Shown one piece after another: positions 54,081 through 64,000 of a stretch of DNA of 64,000 bases (position 1 is the first letter of the stretch; the number at the start of each line of letters is the position of its first letter). A program made the translations under genes and the position numbers. This DNA comes from Duganella sp. 1224 (lineage in GTDB: Bacteria > Pseudomonadota > Gammaproteobacteria > Burkholderiales > Burkholderiaceae_D). Location: the NCBI RefSeq assembly GCF_013408245.1, contig NZ_JACBYS010000003.1, positions 310,001 to 374,000 on the forward strand. The letters are read 5' to 3'. The notes below the pieces were generated by a model. It was not told the origin of the DNA. It saw nothing but the letters and a program-made list of their open reading frames with translations, and made no database searches.

Positions 54081-55553
54081 TTGAATAAAAAGTTGAAAGC
54101 ACAAATGCAAAACAATTTAGATAATTACGCCAAGGTTCTGGCGAAGCTGGTCAGGAACCGCGAGCTTGCAGTGTTCGCCGGGGCGGGGCTGTCTGCCGGG
54201 GTTGGATTTGTCGACTGGGCATCGCTCCTCAAACCTTTCGCAACTGAATTGGGACTCGACTCTGCAAAGGAGCGCGACAATCTCGTAAAGCTCGCGCAGT
54301 TCTCTGTAAATGCGAAGGGTGGCAACCGCCACCACCTGAATCAGGCGCTTATCGAAGCCTTCCCGGTGCTCGCCAAACCTGGCCAAAATCACGAGATTCT
54401 CGCCAAGATGCCGATCTCCACCTATTGGACGACGAACTACGACACGTTGATTGAAACGGCTCTTCGCAAAGAGCGGAAGGCAGTAGACATCAAGTGGAAC
54501 GACAGCCATTTGCCTGCCTCGAATGCCAGGCGCGATGCTGTCGTGTACAAAATGCACGGCGATATTGGCACACCTAACGAAGCTGTGCTGACGCGTGATG
54601 ACTATGAAAGCTATGCACACAAGCATCCCGGTTTGATTAACGCATTGCTGGGCGACCTTACTGTTAAGACTTTTTTGTTCGTAGGCTTTAGTTTCACAGA
54701 TCCCAATCTTGATCACGTTCTGAGTGAGGTGCGACAGCGATATCAAAAGTCGACGCGCGAGCACTATTGCATTCTCCGACGAGTTAGTAGGAAGGATTTC
54801 AACACAACAGCTGAGCATACCTACGCAACGGCCAAGCAGGACCTGTTCGTCAAAGATCTTCAGCGCTTCAATATCACGGCAATCATGGTGACCGAATATG
54901 CGGAGATCACAGAGTTCCTCGGTGCAGTAGACCGATACTCGCGTAGAGATTCGGTGTTCGTCTCCGGCAGCGTCGCGGACTATTCGCCCTGGGGACAAGA
55001 TATGGTTGAGGACTTCCTGCGGGCGGTTGGCGAGCTTCTGGTGAAGAAGAAAAAGCGGATTGTTTCTGGGCTGGGAGTCGGCGTCGGTAACTCCATCGTC
55101 GCTGGTGCAGTCGAGCAAGCTTACACACAAGATCACGTTAACTTGCACTCGCTTTTGGAGGTCAGACCCTTTCCGCAGAGGAGCTCAGTAGCAAGCGACC
55201 GAGACGAGATATGGGCTGTTTACAGGTTCGAACTGGTGCGTGCTGCAGGTATTGCGCTGTTCTTGTTCGGAAATAAGGCTGCCCCTGCAGGCGGCTCGGC
55301 AGTAAGTGCGACTGGAATGCGTGCAGAGTTTGACCTGGCATACCAAAACGGACTCTTCATGGTGCCTATAGGCGGAAGCGGCTCTATGGCGGAAGACCTG
55401 GCCCGGGAAGTTCTGGGTAATTTTGAGAAGTACTACCCAAGCAAAGATAAGGAAGTCAGGAAAATCTTGGAGCGCTTGAATGCGAAGAAGGCCGAACTCA
55501 AGGACTATCTGCCCGACATTGGAGCGATGATTGATCGGCTGATGGATCTGTAA
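54081..55553 (+). CDS. thsA: ThsA, SIR2-SLOG NADase effector of Thoeris
   Basis: A 490-residue effector. Residues 25-280 are a SIR2 domain: VFAGAGLSAGVGFVDW, TTNYDTLIE (Asn 119) and VVYKMHGDIG (His 159), both catalytic positions of known ThsA. Residues 290-490 are a SLOG domain: FVSGSVADYSPWG, GLGVGVGNSIVAGA, VRPFPQ (Arg 362) and MRAEFDLAYQNG (Glu 416), the ligand-binding Arg/Glu pair of Bacillus ThsA. All key residues are kept, so it should cleave NAD+ when bound by the TIR-made signal. The start is TTG (AAGG 7 bases upstream) or ATG at 54105. Confidence 0.93.
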   Translation: MNKKLKAQMQNNLDNYAKVLAKLVRNRELAVFAGAGLSAGVGFVDWASLLKPFATELGLDSAKERDNLVKLAQFSVNAKGGNRHHLNQALIEAFPVLAKPGQNHEILAKMPISTYWTTNYDTLIETALRKERKAVDIKWNDSHLPASNARRDAVVYKMHGDIGTPNEAVLTRDDYESYAHKHPGLINALLGDLTVKTFLFVGFSFTDPNLDHVLSEVRQRYQKSTREHYCILRRVSRKDFNTTAEHTYATAKQDLFVKDLQRFNITAIMVTEYAEITEFLGAVDRYSRRDSVFVSGSVADYSPWGQDMVEDFLRAVGELLVKKKKRIVSGLGVGVGNSIVAGAVEQAYTQDHVNLHSLLEVRPFPQRSSVASDRDEIWAVYRFELVRAAGIALFLFGNKAAPAGGSAVSATGMRAEFDLAYQNGLFMVPIGGSGSMAEDLAREVLGNFEKYYPSKDKEVRKILERLNAKKAELKDYLPDIGAMIDRLMDL

Positions 55554-55593
55554 GGAAAAGGCAAGTAACCTAGTAGATTGAGTGGAGAGCAGA

Positions 55594-56373
55594 TTGTTTA
55601 AAGGTTTTAACTTAAAGATTGACGAGGATTATTTTGCGCGTTGGGAGGCTAAAGGACGGGCCCTTCATAAACAAAGGAAGGATGTAGTCAAAGCGGAGCT
55701 AGATAAATACTACCGTAGCGATGGACAAATTTCCGCTTCTAAGGTTGTCAACTCCTGGTTCCCAGCCATTGAGGCGGATGTGTTCATTTCACACTCGCAT
55801 GCCGACAGTAGCCTTGCTTTGGGAATGGCTGGGTGGTTGAAAGAAACATTTGGATTAGATGCCTTTATCGATTCGACAGTGTGGGGATACTCAGAAGAGC
55901 TGCTTCGGCAGTTTGATAACGCACATTGTTACAACGAAAAAAGTGAAACTTACTCGTACAAAAAGCGAAATAAGACGAATAGCCACGTCAACATAATGCT
56001 CTCGACTGCATTGCACAACATGATTGACGCATGCGAGTGCGTAATTTTCTTGAACACCCCCAACTCGGTGTCCTGCAAAGGTTATATCGAAGATGACGCG
56101 ACGAATTCGCCGTGGATATTCTCTGAGATATCGATGACCCGCCTGATTGAGCGTAAAGAAAAACGGCCGCTACCGCAATTTATGCGAAAGGCCTATGGCG
56201 CTTTTGATTTCGTTACTGAGTCGCTCGACATCGCGTACGATTTACCACTGGCGCATCTCATTCCGCTCGACTCGTCGGATCTAGAACAATGGCAGTCAAC
56301 GGTCAGCGCATCTTCACAGGAAGGTCCAGAAACTTTGGACGACTTATATCTGATGTTTTCAGATTTTGATTGA
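55594..56373 (+). CDS. TIR domain protein (TIR-4) with N-terminal extension
   Basis: A protein of about 259 residues. The first 60 are charged and helical (DEDYFARWEAKGRALHKQRK). The TIR begins at ADVFISHSHADSSLALGMAG and continues GLDAFIDSTVWG; the active-site motif is SPWIFSEISMTRLIE with the Glu in place. Residues 115-140 hold a polar insert, and a 45-residue tail follows. The TTG at 55594 has GGAGAG close upstream; the GTG at 55582 is the alternative. It follows ThsA by about 40 bases in the same direction, as a further sensor. Confidence 0.82.
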   Translation: MFKGFNLKIDEDYFARWEAKGRALHKQRKDVVKAELDKYYRSDGQISASKVVNSWFPAIEADVFISHSHADSSLALGMAGWLKETFGLDAFIDSTVWGYSEELLRQFDNAHCYNEKSETYSYKKRNKTNSHVNIMLSTALHNMIDACECVIFLNTPNSVSCKGYIEDDATNSPWIFSEISMTRLIERKEKRPLPQFMRKAYGAFDFVTESLDIAYDLPLAHLIPLDSSDLEQWQSTVSASSQEGPETLDDLYLMFSDFD

Positions 56374-56590
56374 AAGTCGGTGAGGATGCGCGTATCGCTG
56401 CGGTGGGCGGACTTATCCTCATCTTTAGTGGCGAAATTGAGCCTACATTCACGCATGTTAAATAATAATTTCGAGGGTCCGAGATGGATCGATGACAGAA
56501 GCCACTAGCTGCTCCTTCCATCGAATCACGTGTACCTGCGGGTAATATACTGACCGTCTGAGAGTAGCTCATATACTTGATGATGGCATG

Positions 56591-57457
56591 CTAGCGCCCT
56601 AGGTATACTGCGGTGATTTGCTCACGGCCATGTCCCATCTCTTCCGACAGTAAAAGACGAGCCGATAGATCGCGTTCCTTCTTCTCGACATTCAAATGTG
56701 ACGAGCGAGGGCCGCCGCAACTTGAGCAGGGCCAGCCCGTAAGCTGCCTGTAGCGCTCCTGGGCATAGCGATGGCGCAATCCATGAACGCCGTGTATTCC
56801 CGCTTTATCGCATTGCGTACGAAAGCGCTGCAACTGATCGCGGTACCGCATGCTGGCCGGAATGAGACTCCCGTTAGCCGCCAACCGCTTGGCTTCATTG
56901 AGCACCTGGCGCTGTTCCGGGGTGCGGATGGCGATCTCACGATATTTCCCGCCCTTGGTCCACGTGTCCTTGAGCTTTAGCCGGTCACCGCCATCGGCCC
57001 ACGAAGGAACGATCTTGATGCTTTCCTCGCGGCGTAGACCAAAGGCCGCCTGCAGGCGCAGCGACATAGCCGTGAAAGCATCTGTGATCTTCGCCAGGTG
57101 CACATCATCGAGCGTCTTGGCCTTGGAGATGTTCGTGACGAAAGTGCGCTTGTCGATACAGTAGGCGGCGTTGTTGCGCGCGATGATGTTGTCCTTGCCG
57201 ATCTTCTGCGCCCACCAGCGCATAGCGCTCATGCGGTTCTTCATCGTGCCGGCGCTGACTGCATCGGCCTTCCACTGCCCTATCAGCGCCTCCACATGCT
57301 TGGGGCGCAGGCTGTCCGCATTCATGTGGCGGTATCCGAGATCGTGCAGCTGGTTGGCGATGTGCGACAGGATGCGGGCACGGTCGGATTGCGTGGCGTA
57401 ACTGCCGTCGCGGTTGCGGTCGCAGAGCTGCTTGAGTTGATAGTTCAAATCGCGCAT
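56591..57457 (-). CDS. tyrosine recombinase (integrase domain protein)
   Basis: A 288-residue recombinase. The N-terminal half is a SAM-like core-binding domain (MRDLNYQLKQLCDRN... and SAMRWWAQKIGKDN). The catalytic part has Arg in FGLRREESIKI, His-x2-Arg in HGLRHRYAQERY and the nucleophile Tyr in ITAVYLGR at the very end. A Cys pair (WPCSSCGGP) inserts before the last helices. This type is common on integrative elements. It is distinct from the P4-type integrase nearby and may be a second mobility module or a resolution enzyme. Confidence 0.85.
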   Translation of the reverse strand: MRDLNYQLKQLCDRNRDGSYATQSDRARILSHIANQLHDLGYRHMNADSLRPKHVEALIGQWKADAVSAGTMKNRMSAMRWWAQKIGKDNIIARNNAAYCIDKRTFVTNISKAKTLDDVHLAKITDAFTAMSLRLQAAFGLRREESIKIVPSWADGGDRLKLKDTWTKGGKYREIAIRTPEQRQVLNEAKRLAANGSLIPASMRYRDQLQRFRTQCDKAGIHGVHGLRHRYAQERYRQLTGWPCSSCGGPRSSHLNVEKKERDLSARLLLSEEMGHGREQITAVYLGR

Positions 57458-58335
57458 GCTGTCCTCCGTTAGCGCTTTGGTGTAATCGAGTCAGGTAAGT
57501 GTTTCTGGCCACCGTTCTTGCCGCAGCAAGGACGGAATCGAAAGGCCTCGGGACACCACTCCCGTGTATGCGGTTGTTCACTGCTTGCCCGCGCCGCATG
57601 CGCGTGTGGCGCCGCGATCCGCTCCTCTGGGAAGCGCGATCGCGGTGGGACCAGTTACCCAGGGTCCATGGGGTGTGCTTCGCACACGTTGTCGGCCCAC
57701 GAGGGGCAAGGTTGGCAAGCAGCGTTCTGCTGCGCTGATAGCGGTAGGTCCGCTGTCACTGGCAGGCGTCACTGAGAAATCAGCGGCGGAGCCCATATAG
57801 CGCTTGGCTGCTGGCGCGTCGTCACTGGCAGCAGGCCGCCAGTAACGACGCGCGGCTTACGCTGCGGACTTCGGCAGAGTAAGAATATGCACGCGCTGTT
57901 GGACGGCGCGTGCGGCTCGCAATGTGCGTGATGACGCGAGCGATATTGGATTCCCGCCTGCGCGGGAATGACGTGCATACACCGGAGGGACATGCGCACG
58001 TGGCTGGCCTTTTACGTAGCCAAGTTGATGATTCTGGCTCGCTCGGGGCGATGCCGTTTGACGGTGAAGCTATGCACGAATGCGGTGCTATCTGAGGGCG
58101 CGTGACGAGCGCTACGCCTGACGCGATGCCAGGTCTTGCGAAGGGCGATCCTTCGCGGTGGAATATCTATTGTCCTCCCTTCTGGTCTTGGCGCAAATGG
58201 TATAAATCGTTTCTTGCATTTTATTTGTTGAAGAAGCTAACGCGAAATGGCACTGAATCATTCGCTCAATTCCCGCTGGTCCAAACTTGGCCGCTGGAGG
58301 ACAGTATGGGTACCGTTTGAACTTTGGAGGAAAAG
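57458..58335. other. long non-coding stretch inside island
   Basis: 878 bases without a confident gene. It has several GC-rich frames on both strands that look like shadows, the dispersed palindrome at 57950-57969, and a weak 72-residue frame (58102-58320, GTG start). An AT-rich tract about 58,190-58,260 before the AlpA-like gene is a likely promoter region. Confidence 0.5.
57950..57969. repeat. dispersed palindrome ATTCCCGC-N4-GCGGGAAT
   Basis: Perfect 8-base arms in a TTGGATTCCCGC...GGGAATGACGTGC context. Copy inside the island; related copies are outside on both sides (51097-51116 and 60220-60239). Confidence 0.7.
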
Positions 58336-58563
58336 ATGAACCTGTCCATGCCGCCCGGCGATAAGCGCTTTATTCGCCTTCCTGAAGTGATGCAGATCTG
58401 TGGCATCTCGCGCAGCACTGTCTACGCTTACACCAAGCGCGGAGAATTTCCAGCGCCCGTTAAGATAACCCGCCGTGCGTCCGCGTGGCTCCGTGATGAA
58501 GTGTTGGCATGGGTTGATGCGCGCATCTATGAAAGTCGGGGCTCCTCCGAAAATGCATCGTAA
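58336..58563 (+). CDS. AlpA family transcriptional regulator
   Basis: A 75-residue MerR-like/excisionase-fold protein: FIRLPEVMQICGISRSTVYA, YTKRGEFPAPVKITRRASAW and LRDEVLAWVDARI, the standard AlpA pattern. AlpA proteins switch on integrase or excision genes of P4-type islands. The start at 58336 has GGAGG 5 bases upstream. It is convergent with and 2 bases from the integrase gene, the usual partner. Confidence 0.9.
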   Translation: MNLSMPPGDKRFIRLPEVMQICGISRSTVYAYTKRGEFPAPVKITRRASAWLRDEVLAWVDARIYESRGSSENAS

Positions 58564-58565
58564 CT

Positions 58566-59807
58566 TTATTTTCTAGGTGCGGTCTTAGCCACCGTGTCCA
58601 GATAGTCGGCCCAGTCCTGCATCATCTTGCCGCGCTCAGACAGGAACTGTGCGCGGTCGTATGCACTAGCGACCTTGTCCTTCGGTGCGTGCGCCAGCTG
58701 GCGGTCCACCACTTCGTGCCGATACCCCAACCGCTCCTTGATTGTACTCATCGCCAAGGCGCGGAAGCCGTGTCCCGTCATTCGCCCCTTGTAGCCCATG
58801 CGTTCAAGCGCCACTAGGATCGTGTTGTTGCTAATCGGTCTGCGGTGATCGCGCTGGTTGGGAAACAGATATTTTCCGCCGCCCGTAATGGCATGCAGAT
58901 CGCGCAGTAGTTCGCATGCCTGGCGCGATAAACAGACGTGATGGTTGGTGGTGTCTGGATTGACGGTCAACTTGCCGCGCTTCATCCGCTGCCAGGGAAT
59001 GATCCACTCGCCCTTCTCCAGGTCGATCTCGCTCCAAGGCGTCTCGATCAGTTCACTGGTTCGCACGAAAACCAGCAACATCAGACGTAAGGCAATGCGT
59101 GTAGGCTGGAACATGCGGGCTTCATTGCGCTCTAGCACTCCAAGAAAGGCTGGTAGTTCATCGGCATCAATCGCCGCGAAGTGCGACGCACGACGCGTCT
59201 TGAGTACGTCTTTCATGTCGGAGACGAGGTTGCGTTCCGCCAGGCCGCACTGGATAGCATAGCTGAAGATATGTGCGCAGACCGCCTTCATCCGGTGGGC
59301 AATTTCTGCGGCCCCCCGCTCTTCAATCTTTCGCAGCGTCACAATAATGTCGAGGTGTTTGAGCTCGCCGATTGGTCGGTTTCCGATCTTTGGAAAGATA
59401 TCCGCCTCAAGTCGCTGGATCATGTTCTTGGCGGTACGCTCACTCCATGTCGGCACCCTGTTGAAGTACCATTCCCGCGCAACTTTCTCAAATGTGTTGG
59501 CAGCGTCTTCGGCTGCGCGGCGTTTGGCGTCGTCGCGACGCTTGGCCGGGTCAACCCCGCTGAGTATATGTCTACGCGCCTCCAGGCGCTTTTCCCGGGC
59601 GTGCTGCAGCGTTATTTCGGGATAGGGGCCAAACGTCAGCCGGTTTTCCCTTCCGTTACTCTGACGAAACTTCAGGCGCCATATCCGTGAGCCATTCGGG
59701 GCAACTTCGAGGTACAGTCCGCCTCCGTCAAACAGCTTGTATGGGTTTTCCCGGGGTTTCGCATTCTTGACTTGTATCGCAGTCAACGCGTCGCTCTTCT
59801 TAGCCAT
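58566..59807 (-). CDS. P4-type site-specific integrase
   Basis: A 413-residue tyrosine recombinase. The N-terminal DUF4102-type arm-binding domain is visible (LTAIQVKNAKPRENPYKLFD, then GGGLYLEV), followed by the core domain and catalytic motifs: Arg in VFVRTSELIE, His-x2-Arg in TGHGFRALAMS and Tyr in KVASAYDRAQFL. Enzymes of this kind insert islands in tRNA 3' ends. The start is 224 bases from the tRNA-Ser gene, the expected position at the tRNA-proximal end of the island. Confidence 0.93.
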   Translation of the reverse strand: MAKKSDALTAIQVKNAKPRENPYKLFDGGGLYLEVAPNGSRIWRLKFRQSNGRENRLTFGPYPEITLQHAREKRLEARRHILSGVDPAKRRDDAKRRAAEDAANTFEKVAREWYFNRVPTWSERTAKNMIQRLEADIFPKIGNRPIGELKHLDIIVTLRKIEERGAAEIAHRMKAVCAHIFSYAIQCGLAERNLVSDMKDVLKTRRASHFAAIDADELPAFLGVLERNEARMFQPTRIALRLMLLVFVRTSELIETPWSEIDLEKGEWIIPWQRMKRGKLTVNPDTTNHHVCLSRQACELLRDLHAITGGGKYLFPNQRDHRRPISNNTILVALERMGYKGRMTGHGFRALAMSTIKERLGYRHEVVDRQLAHAPKDKVASAYDRAQFLSERGKMMQDWADYLDTVAKTAPRK

Positions 59808-59948
59808 GACAGTCTCCTGGCTCGGCGGGATGCCGAAAGCAAGTTAGACCACAATTGGGGGCAAGCGTTCCGAGAGCGGGGGGCATTGGGGGCAGAATCT
59901 TGCCCCCTAAAGTGTTGGATGCAGCTGAACAGCAAAAGACGTCAGAAA

Positions 59949-59988
59949 ACAAAAAAGCCGCTGTAGCAGGGGCTAAAGCGGCTTTTTC
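59949..59988. terminator. bidirectional terminator after tRNA-Ser
   Basis: AAAAAAGCCGCT and AGCGGCTTTTT form a stem with A-run and T-run on opposite sides, so it can stop transcription on both strands. It lies 43 bases past the 3' end of tRNA-Ser and probably ends that transcript. Confidence 0.75.
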
Positions 59989-60030
59989 TGGATGATTTCG
60001 GACTTGCTCGGATCATCCAATTCGAATCCT

Positions 60031-60121
60031 TGGCGGAGAGAGGGGGATTCGAACCCCCGATAGGCTATTAACCTATACACGCTTTCCAGGCGTGCGACTT
60101 CAACCGCTCATCCACCTCTCC
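60031..60121 (-). tRNA. serX: tRNA-Ser(GGA)
   Basis: A minus-strand class II tRNA of 88 bases plus encoded CCA. The acceptor stem pairs GGAGAGG (60121-60115) with TCTCTCC, discriminator G, then CCA at 60031-60033. The anticodon loop gives GGA (reads UCC). A long variable arm (about TATAGGTTAATAGCCTATC) and the T arm GGGGGTTCGAATCCCCC are complete. It is the insertion target of the island, and its 3' end carries the 13-base repeat shared with 51372-51384. The symbol is a generic label for tRNA-Ser. Confidence 0.95.
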
Positions 60122-60219
60122 TGCATGTCCCAAACTTCGGGAAGCGCCGAATTATAGCAAACATTCTTGGGAGTACCAACAATATTTGTCGGGCTGCCAT
60201 GACACTCTGCTCAGCATGG

Positions 60220-60239
60220 ATTCCTGCTTTCGCAGGAAT
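60220..60239. repeat. dispersed palindrome ATTCCTGC-N4-GCAGGAAT
   Basis: Perfect 8-base arms in an ATGGATTCCTGC...GCAGGAATGACGTGC context. It lies between tRNA-Ser and acs, just outside the island. Related copies are at 51097-51116 and 57950-57969. Confidence 0.7.
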
Positions 60240-60279
60240 GACGTGCTGTGGCATGACATGCGGTGGTCCGCCGCGCGAT

Positions 60280-62265
<1,986 letters not shown>

Positions 62266-62474
62266 ACATGTCTCCAGTGTAGTAGTCGTTTGCGATCAAC
62301 ATAAACGGGATCGCTTACTGCGCCCTTACAGGCCAGCCACTCCCCGGCGGAGGATGGCATGCCGGACAATTTTACCAATAATTCAACGCGCCGATCCGAT
62401 GCGGCCGCCCGGCGGCGCGTGTAAAATGTCGCCTTGTCCAGATAGTCTGCCTCATTTCCAGGAGTTTTGCCGTA

Positions 62475-63101
62475 ATGACCGACCCGAAGCACAAACTGCG
62501 TCCCCTGCCCGCGTTTATTTTCATGACCCGCTGGCTGCAATTGCCGCTGTACCTGGGCCTGATCCTGGCGCAGTGCGTGTATGTGTTCCATTTCTGGGTG
62601 GAGCTCAAGGACCTGATCGGCGCCGCGCTGGGCAGCGACGCAGCGCTGCAGCACATCCTGCAAGCGGTGGCGGTGCACGCGCCGGTGGCCGCCGACGCGG
62701 CCGTGCAGGTGCCGGTGCCGCCGACCAAGCTGACCGAAACCACCATCATGCTGGTGGTGCTGGGCCTGATCGACGTGGTGATGATTTCCAACCTGCTGGT
62801 GATGGTGATCATCGGCGGCTACGAGACCTTCATCTCGCGCATGAATCTCGACGCGCACCCGGACCAGCCGGAGTGGCTGTCGCACGTCAACGCCTCGGTG
62901 CTGAAGACCAAGCTGGCCATGGCCATCATCGGCATCTCGTCCATCCACCTGCTGAAGACCTTTATCAACGCCAGCGTCTACGACATTAAAACGCTGGTGG
63001 CGCAAACCGTGATCCACATCGTGTTCCTGCTGTCGGCCATGGCCATCGCCTACACCGACCGCATCACCACCATGACGCACAACGATTCCAAGCACCACTA
63101 A
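62475..63101 (+). CDS. TIGR00645/UPF0114 family membrane protein
   Basis: A 208-residue protein with about four hydrophobic segments ([77 protein letters not shown]). TIGR00645 (YqhA-like) proteins have this 4-helix layout and no known function. It precedes a class I fumarase gene by 24 bases in the same direction, possibly one transcript. Confidence 0.85.
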   Translation: MTDPKHKLRPLPAFIFMTRWLQLPLYLGLILAQCVYVFHFWVELKDLIGAALGSDAALQHILQAVAVHAPVAADAAVQVPVPPTKLTETTIMLVVLGLIDVVMISNLLVMVIIGGYETFISRMNLDAHPDQPEWLSHVNASVLKTKLAMAIIGISSIHLLKTFINASVYDIKTLVAQTVIHIVFLLSAMAIAYTDRITTMTHNDSKHH

Positions 63102-63125
63102 GTCCTTACCTCACGCGAGAACATC

Positions 63126-64000
63126 ATGACCATCATAAAGCAAGAAGACCTGATCGAATCCGTTGCGGCCGCGCTGCAGTTCATCAGCTACTACCATCCG
63201 GCTGATTACATCGAGCACCTGGCCCGCGCCTACGAGCACGAGCAGAGCCCGGCCGCCAAGGACGCCATCGCGCAGATCCTGACCAACTCGCGCATGTGCG
63301 CCGAGGGCAAGCGGCCGATCTGCCAGGACACCGGCATCGTCAACGTCTTCCTGAAGATTGGCATGGGGGTGCGCTTTGAAGGCTTTACCGGCACCGTGAC
63401 CGACGCCGTCAACGAGGGCGTGCGCCGCGCCTACAACTATGACGACAACAAGCTGCGCGCGTCGATCGTGGCCGACCCGCACTTCGACCGCAAGAACACC
63501 AAGGACAACACGCCAGCCGTGGTGCACATGGAGCTGGTGGAAGGCAACACCGTCGACGTCAAGGTCGCGGCCAAGGGCGGCGGTTCGGAGAACAAGTCGA
63601 AGATGATCATGATGAATCCGTCCGATTCGCTGATCGACTGGGTGCTGAAGACCGTGCCGACCATGGGCGCCGGCTGGTGCCCGCCGGGCATGCTGGGCAT
63701 CGGCATCGGCGGCACCGCCGAGAAAGCCATGCTGATGGCCAAGGAAGTGCTGATGGAAGACATCGACATGTTCGAGCTGAAGCAGCGCGGCCCGCAAAAC
63801 AAGCTGGAAGAACTGCGTATCGAACTGTGCGACAAGATCAACGCGCTGGGCATCGGCGCGCAGGGCCTGGGCGGCCTGACCACGGTGCTGGACGTGAAGA
63901 TCATGATGCACCCGACCCACGCCGCCTCCAAGCCGGTGGCCATGATCCCGAACTGCGCCGCCACCCGCCACGGCCACTTCGTGCTGGACGGTTCCGGCCC
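63126..64000 (+). CDS. fumA: class I fumarate hydratase (N-terminal part)
   Basis: At least 291 residues, running off the right edge. It starts MTIIKQEDLIESVAAALQFI and carries the 4Fe-4S enzyme motifs RPICQDTGIVNVFL (Cys ligand) and MIPNCAATRHGHF (Cys ligand), plus GGSENKSKMIMMNPSD. The enzyme interconverts fumarate and malate in the TCA cycle. The rest, including the third Cys and beta domain, is outside the window. Confidence 0.92.
   Translation, partial: MTIIKQEDLIESVAAALQFISYYHPADYIEHLARAYEHEQSPAAKDAIAQILTNSRMCAEGKRPICQDTGIVNVFLKIGMGVRFEGFTGTVTDAVNEGVRRAYNYDDNKLRASIVADPHFDRKNTKDNTPAVVHMELVEGNTVDVKVAAKGGGSENKSKMIMMNPSDSLIDWVLKTVPTMGAGWCPPGMLGIGIGGTAEKAMLMAKEVLMEDIDMFELKQRGPQNKLEELRIELCDKINALGIGAQGLGGLTTVLDVKIMMHPTHAASKPVAMIPNCAATRHGHFVLDGSG

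Noticed and set aside
51696..56373. CBASS or Pycsar system reading of the TIR genes
   Set aside because: No nucleotide cyclase (CD-NTase or Pycsar cyclase) is present, while a complete ThsA with SIR2 and SLOG domains is.
58102..58320. 72-residue frame upstream of the AlpA-like gene
   Set aside because: GTG start without a ribosome binding site, no family resemblance; overlaps a likely promoter region.

Overview
The window looks like chromosome from a GC-rich betaproteobacterium of the Oxalobacteraceae (Massilia/Duganella/Janthinobacterium type). I infer this from the gene families and high GC in third codon positions, and from dispersed palindromes (GGGGTCTGACCCC, ATTCCCGC-N4-GCGGGAAT) that I recall as common in that group. 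No 16S or other decisive marker is present, so the genus is inference.

Layout. Bases 1-33,100 are ordinary core and metabolic genes: epimerase, glyoxalase I, a 2OG-Fe oxygenase, a ferredoxin-type reductase, MFS pumps, a ribosome hibernation-type protein, a diguanylate cyclase, sbcB, pyrF, an SDR, a MarR-controlled hydrolase, TraB/GumN, an LLM oxidoreductase, an M28 peptidase, gluQRS, a CYTH-CHAD protein, LysE, a LysR with a degenerate HAD, a 511-aa protein of unknown function, DinB, a D-lactate dehydrogenase-like protein, DUF3422 and three alpha/beta hydrolases.

Bases 33,140-49,563 form a plant hemicellulose locus, almost all on the minus strand. A TonB-dependent receptor, a GH35 beta-galactosidase, a GH31 alpha-xylosidase with a PA14-like insert and a GH39 enzyme form a tight operon. 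Upstream are an orphan XylF binding protein, a XylR regulator, an SGNH esterase, and an operon of an MFS transporter plus a GH43 beta-xylosidase. GH31+GH35+receptor matches the xyloglucan oligosaccharide system known from Cellvibrio: oligosaccharides enter the periplasm, are stripped of galactose and xylose, and xylose signals through XylR. A shared sequence motif lies upstream of the receptor, the esterase and xylR.

Bases 49,689-51,022 hold a tandem duplication of uridine kinase.

Bases about 51,372-60,050 are a mobile island in the 3' end of a tRNA-Ser(GGA) gene. It has a P4-type integrase, an AlpA-like regulator and a second tyrosine recombinase, with visibly lower GC. Its cargo is a Thoeris anti-phage system: one ThsA (SIR2-SLOG) surrounded by four different TIR-domain proteins, all on the plus strand. 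In Thoeris, TIR proteins sense phage and make a cyclic ADP-ribose type signal that binds the SLOG domain of ThsA and switches on NAD+ destruction. Four sequence-divergent TIRs around a single ThsA is the most notable system in the window.

The right end returns to core genes: tRNA-Ser, acs, a TIGR00645 membrane protein and the start of a class I fumarase.
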